Below the pieces are notes generated by a model, which had not been told where the DNA came from, ran no database searches, and saw nothing but the letters and a program-made list of their open reading frames with translations. A stretch of DNA of 64,000 bases, taken from JAPPLB01 sp965204095. Its GTDB lineage: Bacteria > Acidobacteriota > Terriglobia > Bryobacterales > UBA6623. The DNA lies in the NCBI GenBank assembly GCA_965204095.1, contig OZ241991.1, forward strand, positions 4,712,001 to 4,776,000, read 5' to 3'. The translations under genes and the position numbers were made by a program. Shown in pieces: positions 1-9,241 of this stretch. Numbering within the stretch: the first letter of the stretch is position 1; each line of letters begins with the position of its first letter.

Positions 1-3000
1 TCGGCGATCAAGTGAACAATGTCTGCGCCGACCCGGTCGCGAATCGCGTGGACCTCGTCCATATAGCCGTCCTGTTCCCGAGCTAACCGCCAGAGAGCCA
101 GACGACCGCTCGCATTCTCCTCCACGTAGGGCACCTCTTCCCTGGCCGCCAGGACGATGCGCTGGTTCACGCCGCCATCCTCGTAGGCTTGATTGGTCTC
201 GGCGACAAACAGGTCGATCTCCGCCTCGATCTCCGCGGTCCCGCCGGCCCGACTGCGCGCCGCCGGCGTATAGAAGACCGCCACGTCGATCGAAGTCATT
301 TCCTCGGGGAGGCGTCCGCAGACCGCCCCGGAGGGGGTGAAGTCATGGATCGTCGCCAACCACTCCTGGAACTCCTCATCCGAGGGAACGCAGACCCGGG
401 TCGCCATCAAGTTCAGGATCAAGATCTCCCGCTGGAGCAACTGACGTGGCATCGGCCCGGTCAAGTTCGGATTGAACCCGAGATCCAACAACCAGAGGTT
501 GGTGAGGTCGCCCAGTTCCGGTGGGATCTCCCCGCTCAACTCGTTGCCCCAGAGAGACAGATATCGGAGGTTGGTGAGATCGCCCAGTTCCGGCGGGATC
601 TCCCCGCTCAACTCATTGCCCGCGAGAGACAGCTCCCGGAGGTTGGTGAGCCGGCCCAGTTCCGGCGGGATCTCCCCGCTCAACTCGGTGGCCCCGAGAC
701 TCAGCCATCGGAGGTTGGTGAGCCCACCCAGTTCCGGCGGAATTTCACCGCTCAAATCGTTGCTCGCGAGAACCAGCACTTCGAGGTTGCTGAGCCCGCC
801 CAGTTCCGGCGGGATCGTTCCGCTCAACTCGTTGACCGCGAGATCCAGCACTTGGAGGTTGGTGAGGTTGCCCAGTTCCTTCGGGATCGCCCCGCTCAAC
901 TCGTTGCCCCAGAGAAACAGCACTTCAAGATTGGAGAGGCCGGCCAGTTCCGGTGGGATCTCCCCGCTCAAATCGTTGCCCCCGAGTTCCAGCACTTCGA
1001 GGTTGGAGAGGTCGCCCAGTTCCGGCGGGATCGCCCCGCTTAAATCGTTGATCCAGAAGTTCAGCCATTCGAGGTTGGAGAGGTCGCCCAATTCCGGCGG
1101 GATCGCCCCGCTCAACTTGTTGTCCCAAAGTGACAGCACTTGGAGGTTGGAGAGGTCGCCCAGTTCCGGCGGGATCGCCCCGCTCAACTCGTTTCTCCGG
1201 AGATCCAGCCATTCGAGGTTGGTGAGCTCACCCAGTTCCGGCGGGATCGCCCCGCTCAACTCGTTGTGCCCGAGTGACAGCACTTGGAGGTTGGAGAGGT
1301 CGCCCAGTTCCGGGGGGATCGCCCCGCTCAACTCGTTGCCCCGGAAATACCTCCTTGCACTGGGGTCCCACCTGGCTCCGAGATCCAACCGTTCCAGAGA
1401 AGCCAGTCGGCCCAGTTCCGGCGGGATCGCCCCGCTCAACTCGTTGGCCCCGAGATTCAGCACTTGGAGGTTGGTGAGCTCGCCCAGTTCCGGGGGGATC
1501 GCCCCGCTCAACTCGTTGCCTCGTAGGTCGAGCTCTTGGAGGTTGGTCAGCCCACCCAGTTCCGGCGGGATCGAGCCGCTCAACTCGTTGCCGACCAACT
1601 GCTGCGCCTCGGGGTCCCACCGAGCGCTGAGAGCCAACCGTTTCAGGGCATCCAGGCGGCCCAGGGCGGGCGGTATCCCCCCGCTCAGCCCGTTGCCCGT
1701 CAAAGCCAGGCTTGTGACACGGCCGTTGCTGTCCGTCTCAACCCCGAACCACTCTCCGAGCGGGGCCTCGCTCAGCCACTTCGTGCGGTTTCTCCACTCC
1801 GGCCCGCCGGTCGCCTCGTACAGCGCCTTCAGCACCTCCCGGTCCGTAATCCCTACGGTCCCCGGATCGATGATCGTCACCGTGGCGGTGTCCGGAGAGC
1901 CGGCGGTGACTCCGGACGGGAGCGGGCGGCGGAACCCGAGCGTGATCGTCTCGGCATGGTCGTAGTGATGGTCCTCGACAGCCGTGACCAGGAAAGTCCC
2001 CGTGCTGGCGGGAGCCGTGATGGTGATGCGCTCCGGCACCCCTGCATAGTCCTGGCCGGACGCCCCGCCGCCCGGCGTCACCCTCAGGGGAATCGCCAGC
2101 GATGGGGCCGGACCGTTGGTCTGATCGATCAAGCGCACTTTCACTTCAACGCTCCCGCCCTCCCTCACCACGTAGTTCGACGCGGAAAAAGCAACCCGCA
2201 ACGACCCGTCGCAGGCGATTCCCGAGGAACGGAAATTGTCAAGCGTGGCCAACCATGCCTGAAAGTCGTCATGCGCCGGCACGCATACGTCGGTGCGCGC
2301 GATGACAAAAGCACTGAGTTCCGACAGTTGCATCAGCTCCCATGGGATCTTTCCGTTCAGTCGGTTGCCCGCGAGTTCCAGCCATCGCAGGTTGCTGAGG
2401 TCGCCCAGTTCCGGCGGGATCGCTCCGCTCAAATCGTTGTGGTTGAGAACCAGCCATTGGAGGTTGGCGAGGTCGCCCAGTTCCGGCGGGATCGCCCCAC
2501 TCAACTTGTTGGACCCGAGAGACAGCTCTCGGAGGTTGGCGAGGTCGCCCAGTTCCGGCGGGATCGCCCCACTCAGCTCGTTGTACCCGAGATTCAGCAC
2601 TTGGAGGTTGGCGAGGTCGCCCAGTTCCGGCGGGATCGCCCCGTTCAAATCGTTGTATTCGAGATACAGCCCTTGGAGGTTGGCGAGGTTACCCAGTTCC
2701 GGTGGAATCACCCCGTTCAAATTGTTGTACCCGAGTTTCAGCACTTGGAGGTTGGCAAGGTCGCCCAGTTCCGGCGGAATCACCCCGCTCAAGTCGTTGA
2801 AATCGAGTTTCAGCTCTTGGAGGTTGGCGAGGTTACCTAGTTCCGGCGGGATTGCCCCGCTCAAATCGTTGTACTCGAGATACAGCACTTGAAGGTTGGC
2901 GAGGTTACCCAGTTCCGGCGGAATCATCCCGCTCAAATCGTTGTTCCGGAGGTCCAGCAGGTGGAGGTTGATGAGCCCGTCCAGTTCCGGCGGGATCTCC

Positions 3001-4622
3001 CCGCTCAACTCGTTGTACTCGAGATCCAGCTCTTGGAGGTTGATGAGCCCGCCCAGTTTCGGCGGGATTCCCCCGCTCAGCCCATTGCTGCGCAAGGCCA
3101 AGCTCCTGACCCGGCCGTCGCTGTACGTGTCAACCCCGAACCACACCCCGAGCGGAGCCCCGCTCAGCCAGTTGGTGCGGTTTCTCCACTCCGGGCCGCC
3201 GGTCGCGTGATAGAGCGCTTCCAGCGTTTCCCGATCCGTCGCTACGCTGCCCGGATCGTAGATCGTCACCACAGCCGTGTCCGGAGAGCCGCTGGTGACT
3301 CCGGACGGCAGCGGACGACGGAACCCGAGCGTGATCGTCTCGGCATGGTCGTAGTGAGAGTCCGCGGCAGCCGTGACCAGGAAAGTCTCCGTGCTGGCGG
3401 GAGCCGTGATGGTTACGCGCTCCGGCACCCCCGCATAGTCCTCCTCGCTTGCCCCGCCGCCCGGCGTCACGGTCAGGGGGATGGTCGCCGACAGGGCCGG
3501 ACCGTTGGTCTGATCGATCAAGTTCACGGTCACTTCGACACTCCCACCCTCTCTCACCACGTAGCGCGATGCGGAAAAGGAAACCCGCAACGATCCGTCG
3601 CAGGCGAGTCCCGAGGAACGGAAATCGGCAATCGTGGCCAACCATGCCTGAATGACGGCATGCGTTGGCACGCATACGTCGGTGTCCGAGATGTCCAACG
3701 TCGTGAGTTCCGACAGTTGCATCAGGTCCCATGGGATCTTGCCGATCAGTTGGTTGCGCCCCAGATATAGCCTTTGGAGGTTGGACAGCGCGGCCAGTTC
3801 CGGCGGGATCAGCCCACTCAGTCGGTTGGCCCCGAGAGACAGGCTCTGGAGGTTCGTCAGTCCTCCCAGTTCCGGGGGAATGGCCCCGCGCAGTTGGTTG
3901 CCCCCGAGACCCAGCCATCGGAGGTTCGCCAAGCCGCCCAGTTCTGGCGGGATCTCCCCGAACAGCCGGTTGCCTCCCAGTTCAAGCGTCTGGAGGTTGG
4001 CCAGCGCGGCAAGTTCCGGCGGGATCGTCCCGCTCAAATCGTTGCCGTTGAGACGCAGCCCTTGGAGGTTGCTCAGGTTGGACAGTTCCCTAGGGACGGC
4101 GCCGCTCAGTTGGTTGTTCCTGAGATCCAACCATTGGAGGTTGGCCAAGGCAGCCAGTTCCGGCGGGATCGTCCCAAGCAGTCGATTGCCCCTGAGCTCC
4201 AGCGTTCGGAGATTCGTCAAGGCGGCCAGTTCCGGCGGAAGCTCCCCGCTCAGATCGTTGTAGACCCACCCTGCATCGTCTACCCATCGGGCGCCCAGAT
4301 CCAACCGTTCGAGAGAAGCCAGTCGGCCCAGGGCGGGCGGGATCTCTCCGCTCAGCCCGTTACCCGGCAAAGCCAGATTCGTGACCCGGCCGTTGCTGTC
4401 GGTGACAACCCCGAACCACTCCCCGAGCGGCGCGGCGCTCAGCCAGTTGGCGCGATCGCTCCACTCCGGACCGCCGGTCGCCTCATACAGCGCCTCCAGC
4501 GCCTCGCGGTCCGCCGCGACGCTGCCCTGGGCCTGAGCATCCGCTATCAGGAGGCACTGCAGGGAAACCGTTAGCAACCATGTTGCGGCCTCTACTGCGC
4601 AGCGCTTGTGTTGCATCCCCAT
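1..4622 (-). CDS. Secreted LRR / Calx-beta / metalloprotease protein (3' end outside window)
   Basis: The open frame runs from ATG at 4622 (alternative 4616) off the left edge, giving about 1540 N-terminal residues. A signal peptide ends near ADAQAQG. Three modules follow, each opening with a cap of the type LEALYEATGGPEW: leucine-rich repeats at about residues 81-299 (8 repeats), 504-760 (10) and 967-1384 (16). The repeats are 24 residues long with core NxLSGxIPPELGxL, the plant-type LRR class. Calx-beta-like domains lie at about 327-459 and 804-924. After the last LRR block, from about residue 1440, comes DVAVFYTPAARSRAGG and then AETNQAYEDGGVNQRI, typical of the N-terminal part of reprolysin-like or peptidyl-Asp metalloendopeptidase domains. 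The zinc-binding HExxH would lie beyond the window. The role, a secreted adhesive protease, is inferred from the architecture. Confidence 0.88.
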   Translation of the reverse strand, partial: MGMQHKRCAVEAATWLLTVSLQCLLIADAQAQGSVAADREALEALYEATGGPEWSDRANWLSAAPLGEWFGVVTDSNGRVTNLALPGNGLSGEIPPALGRLASLERLDLGARWVDDAGWVYNDLSGELPPELAALTNLRTLELRGNRLLGTIPPELAALANLQWLDLRNNQLSGAVPRELSNLSNLQGLRLNGNDLSGTIPPELAALANLQTLELGGNRLFGEIPPELGGLANLRWLGLGGNQLRGAIPPELGGLTNLQSLSLGANRLSGLIPPELAALSNLQRLYLGRNQLIGKIPWDLMQLSELTTLDISDTDVCVPTHAVIQAWLATIADFRSSGLACDGSLRVSFSASRYVVREGGSVEVTVNLIDQTNGPALSATIPLTVTPGGGASEEDYAGVPERVTITAPASTETFLVTAAADSHYDHAETITLGFRRPLPSGVTSGSPDTAVVTIYDPGSVATDRETLEALYHATGGPEWRNRTNWLSGAPLGVWFGVDTYSDGRVRSLALRSNGLSGGIPPKLGGLINLQELDLEYNELSGEIPPELDGLINLHLLDLRNNDLSGMIPPELGNLANLQVLYLEYNDLSGAIPPELGNLANLQELKLDFNDLSGVIPPELGDLANLQVLKLGYNNLNGVIPPELGNLANLQGLYLEYNDLNGAIPPELGDLANLQVLNLGYNELSGAIPPELGDLANLRELSLGSNKLSGAIPPELGDLANLQWLVLNHNDLSGAIPPELGDLSNLRWLELAGNRLNGKIPWELMQLSELSAFVIARTDVCVPAHDDFQAWLATLDNFRSSGIACDGSLRVAFSASNYVVREGGSVEVKVRLIDQTNGPAPSLAIPLRVTPGGGASGQDYAGVPERITITAPASTGTFLVTAVEDHHYDHAETITLGFRRPLPSGVTAGSPDTATVTIIDPGTVGITDREVLKALYEATGGPEWRNRTKWLSEAPLGEWFGVETDSNGRVTSLALTGNGLSGGIPPALGRLDALKRLALSARWDPEAQQLVGNELSGSIPPELGGLTNLQELDLRGNELSGAIPPELGELTNLQVLNLGANELSGAIPPELGRLASLERLDLGARWDPSARRYFRGNELSGAIPPELGDLSNLQVLSLGHNELSGAIPPELGELTNLEWLDLRRNELSGAIPPELGDLSNLQVLSLWDNKLSGAIPPELGDLSNLEWLNFWINDLSGAIPPELGDLSNLEVLELGGNDLSGEIPPELAGLSNLEVLFLWGNELSGAIPKELGNLTNLQVLDLAVNELSGTIPPELGGLSNLEVLVLASNDLSGEIPPELGGLTNLRWLSLGATELSGEIPPELGRLTNLRELSLAGNELSGEIPPELGDLTNLRYLSLWGNELSGEIPPELGDLTNLWLLDLGFNPNLTGPMPRQLLQREILILNLMATRVCVPSDEEFQEWLATIHDFTPSGAVCGRLPEEMTSIDVAVFYTPAARSRAGGTAEIEAEIDLFVAETNQAYEDGGVNQRIVLAAREEVPYVEENASGRLALWRLAREQDGYMDEVHAIRDRVGADIVHLIA

Positions 4623-5051
4623 GTAATCCCGGATCATTGAACGGCGGCTCTACGATCACGCGGTTCCTGCCTACGATCGTCAGGGTTCGACAGCAACCCC
4701 CGGTCCGAAATCCGGTTTTTGCGGTGGCTGCCTTGCAGTCGCTCCAACTCGGCCCGCCGGCCACCTGATCCGGCGCCGCCCGACATCGCTCCCCGCAGCC
4801 GTAACGGTCGGTGAAGGCGACGAGACGCCTCCCTTTGGGAGAGCGGAACGGGAGGGCTTGGCGTAGATGGCCTCATTGTTTGGAGCAATTGGAAACGCTC
4901 AGGGCTTTCGGTAGCGGTGCGGACCCTAATGTCGGTAGGAAAACTGCCAGTACAGCAGGAATGGTAGTTTCCGCCATTATGACACTGGACGACTTACCGC
5001 AGGAGCTGCCCGAACTTGCCCACAATCCTTGCCGCCGCGCATTTGGAAGAT
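4623..5051. other. Intergenic, no gene recognised
   Basis: About 430 bases upstream of the LRR gene. No conserved reading frame, tRNA or clear terminator is visible. It presumably holds the promoter of the LRR gene, but no convincing -35/-10 pair was found. Confidence 0.4.
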
Positions 5052-5210
5052 TCACCGTTTGCGCTCCGTTCCGCACTTCCGCTCCGGCTCCTGCTTGCTC
5101 TTCGGCTCACGGGTGCAAGCCCTGACCTGTCGCTGTAAGTCCTCCCTCAACTCTGTGGATCGCCTCATCTGCCTCCGCAAGTCCTCGACCCGTGTTGCGG
5201 GCCGCTCCAT
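5052..5210 (-). CDS. Possible 52-residue coiled-coil protein or gene remnant
   Basis: A short frame starts at ATG 5210, preceded by AGGA with about 5 bases spacing, and diverges from the protease gene at 5286. It carries part of three imperfect 14-residue (42-bp) repeats: EDLQEQMERPATRV, EDLRRQMRRSTELR and EDLQRQVRACTREP, followed by a basic tail. The first repeat begins upstream of the ATG, so the frame may be the degraded 3' end of a longer coiled-coil gene. Repeat periodicity and heptad-like leucine/methionine spacing are visible. There is no recognisable family, and it could be non-coding. Confidence 0.3.
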   Translation of the reverse strand: MERPATRVEDLRRQMRRSTELREDLQRQVRACTREPKSKQEPERKCGTERKR

Positions 5211-5285
5211 CTGTTCCTGCAAATCCTCTGTGGTCTTGTTGGGGGGGCGTGAGAGAATGTACCGGACGGATTGGAGGCAAGCAAC

Positions 5286-7535
5286 GTGCGAACACGATTG
5301 TCCATCCTGGTCTTGTTGCAAGCCCTGTCATTGGCTGCTCAGGTTTCAGATTTCCACCCCAAAATCCTGGGCGGGGAAGAAGTCAAGCAAGGCGAGTTCC
5401 CTTTCGTGGTACGAGTGCGTTGCACGGGTAGTATCATTGCTCCCAACTGGGTTCTTTCCGCGGCTCACTGCTTCATCGATCGCAATGGCCGCATTGCCGA
5501 TCCGAGCCGATATCCCGTCACTCTGGGCCGCCATCGTCACAATCCTGTAGCCACCCGAAGTGTCAGGAGGATCGTTGTACACCCGGACTACGATTACACG
5601 GGAAACAGTGGGGTGAAGAGAGATCTTGCCCTGCTACAAGTGTTCCGCCCGTTTCCGGTATCTCCGGTCAAGCTTCTGAAACCCGATGAAGAACCACCTT
5701 CCGGGAGCGCCGCGACCTCCGTGGGATGGGGGAGAACAACCCACACCACAGGTACCGATGTTCTGATGCGGGTAGACCAAACGTTCTTGTCTCCCGAAGA
5801 GTGCAACCGGACGACCCCGTGGGGGGCCGACACGTCGACAAGTCAGCCCCCCGGATTTTGGGTCGATGAAGGTGTCTTGTGCATCGGAAACGAACACAGA
5901 GCTTTCTATCGTTATGACGACAACGGGAATCCCGTGTTGATCAGGGGAGGGATTGCCCCGGGCGATAGCGGTGGCCCTGTGCTGGTCCCTATCCGGGGCG
6001 GATGGGGTCAGATAGGGATTCATTCAGGTGGGGGAGGGGTGAATCTTCCGGCGCTTGCTATCCGGACTTCTTTTTTTCACGATTACATCACTGAAACCAT
6101 GAGCGGGGATGCGCACCTGTTCTTTGCGCATTTCGCCAATGGGACCGGCACCTCTTCCGAGCTGGTGCTTCTCAACGCGGCCCCCCATCCGATCCAGCCC
6201 GCCCTCTACTTTTTCGATCGAGGGGGCCAGCCCATTGCCCCCGAGTCGGTAGTGGATGTGACGGGCGATCTGAAGGTCACCAGAGACGGCGGGCTGACCA
6301 TTCAGGCGGAGATGGAGCCGCTGGAGGAGCTCACGATTGCGACCCACGGCCGCGGCGGGGAGCTGGTGTCGGGATCATTGCAGGTGTTCTCCGACGGCGC
6401 CGTCGGCGGGGTGCTGCGCTATCGCGTCCCCGACATCGGGGTGGCCGGAGTGGAAGCCGGCCCCGCCGTTCGGGATGCCCTCTTCCCGGCTCGCCGTCAG
6501 CAGGGAGGGATCCGCACCGCGGCGGTGATACACAACCTGGGAGAGGAGGCACTCGAGTTGCGCTGCCGCTTGATGAGCGGTGGCGTCGTGCTCGAAGAGA
6601 CGGAGATCCCCCTGGAGGCCAACGGCCAGACCTCCTGGTTCATCGAAGACGAGTTCCCCACGACCGATACGACGGACTTCGTGGGGTCGGTGCGCTGCAC
6701 CGCACCCAGGGAGGGATTGTTTACCGCCGCGGCCCTGGAAGTGGATGTCGGCGCCCGCATCTTCACCACGTTGCCGGTGGCGCCGGTGGGCCAGACGGTA
6801 GGCAGGGGCAGGGAGACAGTCCTGGATTTTGCGCATTTCGCCAATGGGGGTGGCATCACCTCCGAGCTGGTGTTTGTGAATCGGCAGACCCGGCTGAGCG
6901 GTCCGGGCTCCACGCCCTTTCATACGACCTTCCCTGGCCGTCCCACTCTTTATTTCTACGACACCTGGGGCAATCCGATTGCCGCCGAATCCATGGTGGA
7001 TGTAACAGGCGATCTGGAGATTACCGAGAACAGCGCGCTGACGGTCCGGACGGAGATGGAGCCGCTGGGAGTGCTCACGATTTCAACCCATGGGCGCGGA
7101 GATCTGGTGAGCGGATCGGTGCGAGTGGTATCGGAGGGTTCCATCGGAGGGATGCTGCGCTATCGCATCCCGGGGGTCGGGGTGACCGGGGTGGGAGCCG
7201 GCCCACCGGTGCGGGACGCGCTGTTCCCGGCGCGGCGGAAGGAGGGAGGAATCCGGACGGCTGCGGCGCTGCACAACGTGGGAGAAAAAGCGATCAAGTT
7301 GCGCTGCCGATTGATGAGCGGGGGAGTGGTACTGGAAGAGGCGAATATTCGGTTGGAGGTCAACGGACAGACATCGTGGTTCATCGAGCAGAAGTTCCCC
7401 GCGACCGATACGACGGACTTCGTGGGGTCGGTGCGCTGCACCGACCCTAGGGGGGGACTGTTTACCGCCGTGGCCCTGGAAGTGGATGCCGGCAACCGCA
7501 TCTTCACCACGCTGCCGGTGGTGGAGGTCGAATAG
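5286..7535 (+). CDS. Secreted trypsin-like serine protease (S1A) with duplicated C-terminal domain
   Basis: Predicted extracellular endopeptidase of the chymotrypsin fold. GTG at 5286 is preferred because GGAGG lies 8 bases upstream; an in-frame TTG at 5271 is poorer. A signal peptide ends near SLAAQ, and the mature start resembles zymogen activation (KILGG). Catalytic residues are visible as His61 in SAAHC, Asp113 in DLALLQ and Ser228 in GDSGGP. From about residue 276 there are two tandem copies of a 220-240-residue module (about 276-502 and 512-749). Each begins FAHFANG and contains GDL, THGRG, RYRxP, RDALFPARR and ETxxTSWFIExxFPxTDTTDF-like blocks. The module looks like a beta-rich surface domain known from other secreted bacterial proteins; its ligand is unknown. 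Total length is 749 residues. Confidence 0.9.
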   Translation: MRTRLSILVLLQALSLAAQVSDFHPKILGGEEVKQGEFPFVVRVRCTGSIIAPNWVLSAAHCFIDRNGRIADPSRYPVTLGRHRHNPVATRSVRRIVVHPDYDYTGNSGVKRDLALLQVFRPFPVSPVKLLKPDEEPPSGSAATSVGWGRTTHTTGTDVLMRVDQTFLSPEECNRTTPWGADTSTSQPPGFWVDEGVLCIGNEHRAFYRYDDNGNPVLIRGGIAPGDSGGPVLVPIRGGWGQIGIHSGGGGVNLPALAIRTSFFHDYITETMSGDAHLFFAHFANGTGTSSELVLLNAAPHPIQPALYFFDRGGQPIAPESVVDVTGDLKVTRDGGLTIQAEMEPLEELTIATHGRGGELVSGSLQVFSDGAVGGVLRYRVPDIGVAGVEAGPAVRDALFPARRQQGGIRTAAVIHNLGEEALELRCRLMSGGVVLEETEIPLEANGQTSWFIEDEFPTTDTTDFVGSVRCTAPREGLFTAAALEVDVGARIFTTLPVAPVGQTVGRGRETVLDFAHFANGGGITSELVFVNRQTRLSGPGSTPFHTTFPGRPTLYFYDTWGNPIAAESMVDVTGDLEITENSALTVRTEMEPLGVLTISTHGRGDLVSGSVRVVSEGSIGGMLRYRIPGVGVTGVGAGPPVRDALFPARRKEGGIRTAAALHNVGEKAIKLRCRLMSGGVVLEEANIRLEVNGQTSWFIEQKFPATDTTDFVGSVRCTDPRGGLFTAVALEVDAGNRIFTTLPVVEVE

Positions 7536-7721
7536 AGGTTGCCTCAGCAATAGAGGTGCTTCGAGGGCTTTGTTGGAAATTCGTTCCTGCGTATTGGTAA
7601 GCACTGACAGGCTAGCTCAGCACGCATCGCCCGAAGACATGCCACCTCCGGACCCTTCCAGCCTGTGATTCTCGCGGCATGAGACGGACACCGGGGTTCC
7701 GGGGCGCCTCCGGGCGGCTTG
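7536..7721. other. Intergenic, no feature seen
   Basis: About 190 bases between the protease stop and the tRNA promoter. No repeat of the local families and no convincing terminator are visible. Confidence 0.4.
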
Positions 7722-7750
7722 TTGACGCCCACTCGGAGCGCCGATAGACT
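7722..7750 (+). promoter_or_regulatory. Predicted sigma-70-type promoter of tRNA-Glu
   Basis: TTGACG at 7722-7727 and TAGACT at 7745-7750 are separated by exactly 17 bases. Transcription would begin near 7757, about 30 bases before the mature tRNA. Confidence 0.6.
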
Positions 7751-7787
7751 GAGGTGAGCAGCAACCCTCCGCAGCAGCTCCCATCGC

Positions 7788-7865
7788 GTCCCCATCGTCT
7801 AGCCAGGCCTAGGACACCGCCCTTTCACGGCGGCAACGCGGGTTCAAATCCCGCTGGGGACGCCA
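7788..7865 (+). tRNA. tRNA-Glu (anticodon TTC)
   Basis: Acceptor arm GTCCCCA (7788-7794) pairs with TGGGGAC (7855-7861). The discriminator base is G, and CCA at 7863-7865 is encoded. The anticodon stem CCGCC/GGCGG encloses loop CTTTCAC with anticodon TTC at 7824-7826. The T-arm shows GGTTCAAAT. A heptamer repeat array begins 14 bases after the CCA end. Confidence 0.97.
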
Positions 7866-7878
7866 ATTTCTAAAAGGC

Positions 7879-7910
7879 CGTGATTCGTGACTCGTGTCTC
7901 GTGATTCGTG
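7879..7910 (+). repeat. Tandem heptamer array (core TCGTG)
   Basis: Four consecutive 7-base units, ATTCGTG, ACTCGTG, TCTCGTG and ATTCGTG, follow the lead-in AAAAGGCCGTG. This is the first of many arrays with a W-Y variable prefix and fixed TCGTG core found between genes in the window. Confidence 0.8.
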
Positions 7911-8016
7911 ACCCCAAAACCGAGGCAGGCGATACGGCCGTCGCTCCAGGGCGGATTGCATGTAGGGCGGCGCGCGCTGTCGGGTGAGCGTGGCGTTGTA
8001 CACTCGGAAGTTCGTC

Positions 8017-8904
8017 ATGGTTCAGCAGCTTCAGCCGGAAGAGCAGCGGCGCATCGCGGTCGAGCATGCCGACGAGACGCGCCGTTTCAACGAACGTCTG
8101 CGGGCGCTTGGCCTCGATGAAGCCACGCGCTACTACTGGTACCACGCCGTCGATCTGGGAGACGGGCTGGTAACGCCCGGGCTCTACGATTTCCGCGGCA
8201 GCCTGGAGCGCTTCGCGTTCCCCGAGGACATGGGCGGCCTGCGCGTTCTCGACGTCGGCTCGGCGACCGGGTTCTTCACGTTCGAGTTCGCCAGGCGGGG
8301 CGCACGGGTCACTTCGGTGGAGCTGCCTTCTCTCGAATCGCTGGACCGCTTTCCCGGCCAGACCGTCGAGCAGTCCATCGACAAGATCGAGCACATGCTC
8401 GATCCCGGCCGCGAAGGGACCGGCCCGGAGGAGCCCGCCGCCGACCGCGCCGCCAAGTACTACGACCTGCTGCTCGACGGCCCTTTCCGCTTCTGCCGGG
8501 AGCGCCTGGATGTCGAAGTCGACCGCTGCTATTCGAGCATCTACGACCTGACTCCCGAAAAGCTCGGGGGAGCGGATTTCGACCTGGTGTTCATCGGCGA
8601 CGTACTGCTGCATACGCTCCATCCGCTGCAAGCCCTGGCCGCCGTCGTTCCCCTCTGCGCGGGGACGCTCGTTCTTTCGCAGTTCTTCCCCGAGACGAAG
8701 GACGAGCGGCCGGCCATGCTCTACGTCGGGGGCGCCGATCCGGCGATCGACGAGATTTCGTGGTGGTGGCCCAACCAGGCCTGCCTCGAGGAACTGCTGG
8801 GCAAATTCGGGTTCCGGGAAGTCGAGGCCGCCGGCCGGCACTCGGGCATCCTGCGGCCGTCGGGCTATGTCTACGAGCGAACCATCCTCCACGCACGGCG
8901 GTGA
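8017..8904 (+). CDS. SAM-dependent methyltransferase, CmoB/DUF1698-like
   Basis: Class I methyltransferase of 295 residues. The SAM-binding motif I reads VLDVGSATGFFTFEFARRGA, followed by an acidic strand end (SVELP). A later FDLVFIGDVLLHTLHP resembles the motif IV region of tRNA U34 carboxymethyltransferase-like (DUF1698) proteins, and Trp/Tyr-rich YYWYHAVDLGDG precedes the fold. ATG at 8017 is chosen over GTG 7984 because GGAAG lies 6 bases upstream; TACACT at 7997-8002 could be its -10 box. The true substrate is uncertain: many proteins of this type act on lipids or small molecules. It stands alone between repeat-rich spacers. Confidence 0.8.
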   Translation: MVQQLQPEEQRRIAVEHADETRRFNERLRALGLDEATRYYWYHAVDLGDGLVTPGLYDFRGSLERFAFPEDMGGLRVLDVGSATGFFTFEFARRGARVTSVELPSLESLDRFPGQTVEQSIDKIEHMLDPGREGTGPEEPAADRAAKYYDLLLDGPFRFCRERLDVEVDRCYSSIYDLTPEKLGGADFDLVFIGDVLLHTLHPLQALAAVVPLCAGTLVLSQFFPETKDERPAMLYVGGADPAIDEISWWWPNQACLEELLGKFGFREVEAAGRHSGILRPSGYVYERTILHARR

Positions 8905-9241
8905 AAAGGCAGTGGATAGTGGATAGTGGTTAGTTTTTAGTGAAAACCTTTGGTGGCGGCCTTGTTCGCTCTCGAAAGAAATGTCTGAGGGCCGGCGAAC
9001 CGTAAAGGCCGTAAAAGCCGTGATTCGTGTTTCGTGACTCGTGATGCAAAAACCTCAGCAGGTTGTACGGCCGTTGCTCAATGGCGGCTGGCGTTAAAAG
9101 AGCCGTGTCTCGTGATTCGTGAAAAACCTTAAAGGCCGTGTTGATGGCGCGAGCGCGACGGCCCTCTGACGCACTTCGCCTCGCCACGTGGTGAGACACG
9201 TGGTGAGAAATGCAGGCTTATATGCACTACCAGACAAGCCC
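8905..9241. repeat. Intergenic repeats: heptamer arrays and a right-half inverted-repeat element
   Basis: There is no gene here. Heptamer arrays lie at about 9018-9044 and 9102-9122, each led by AAAAGCCGTG or AGAGCCGTG. From about 9148 to 9219 lies the right half of the 185-bp element seen elsewhere, ending CACGTGGTGAGAAATGCAGG. It carries an extra 13-base duplication, CACGTGGTGAGAC, inside the terminus. Confidence 0.7.

Noticed and set aside
472..1965. Long plus-strand frames over the LRR gene, rich in Ser/Pro/Arg repeats
   Set aside because: They mirror the repetitive minus-strand LRR gene, whose frame has clear domains and a signal peptide.
7879..9122. CRISPR array
   Set aside because: Unit length is 7 bases with no spacers and there are no cas genes.
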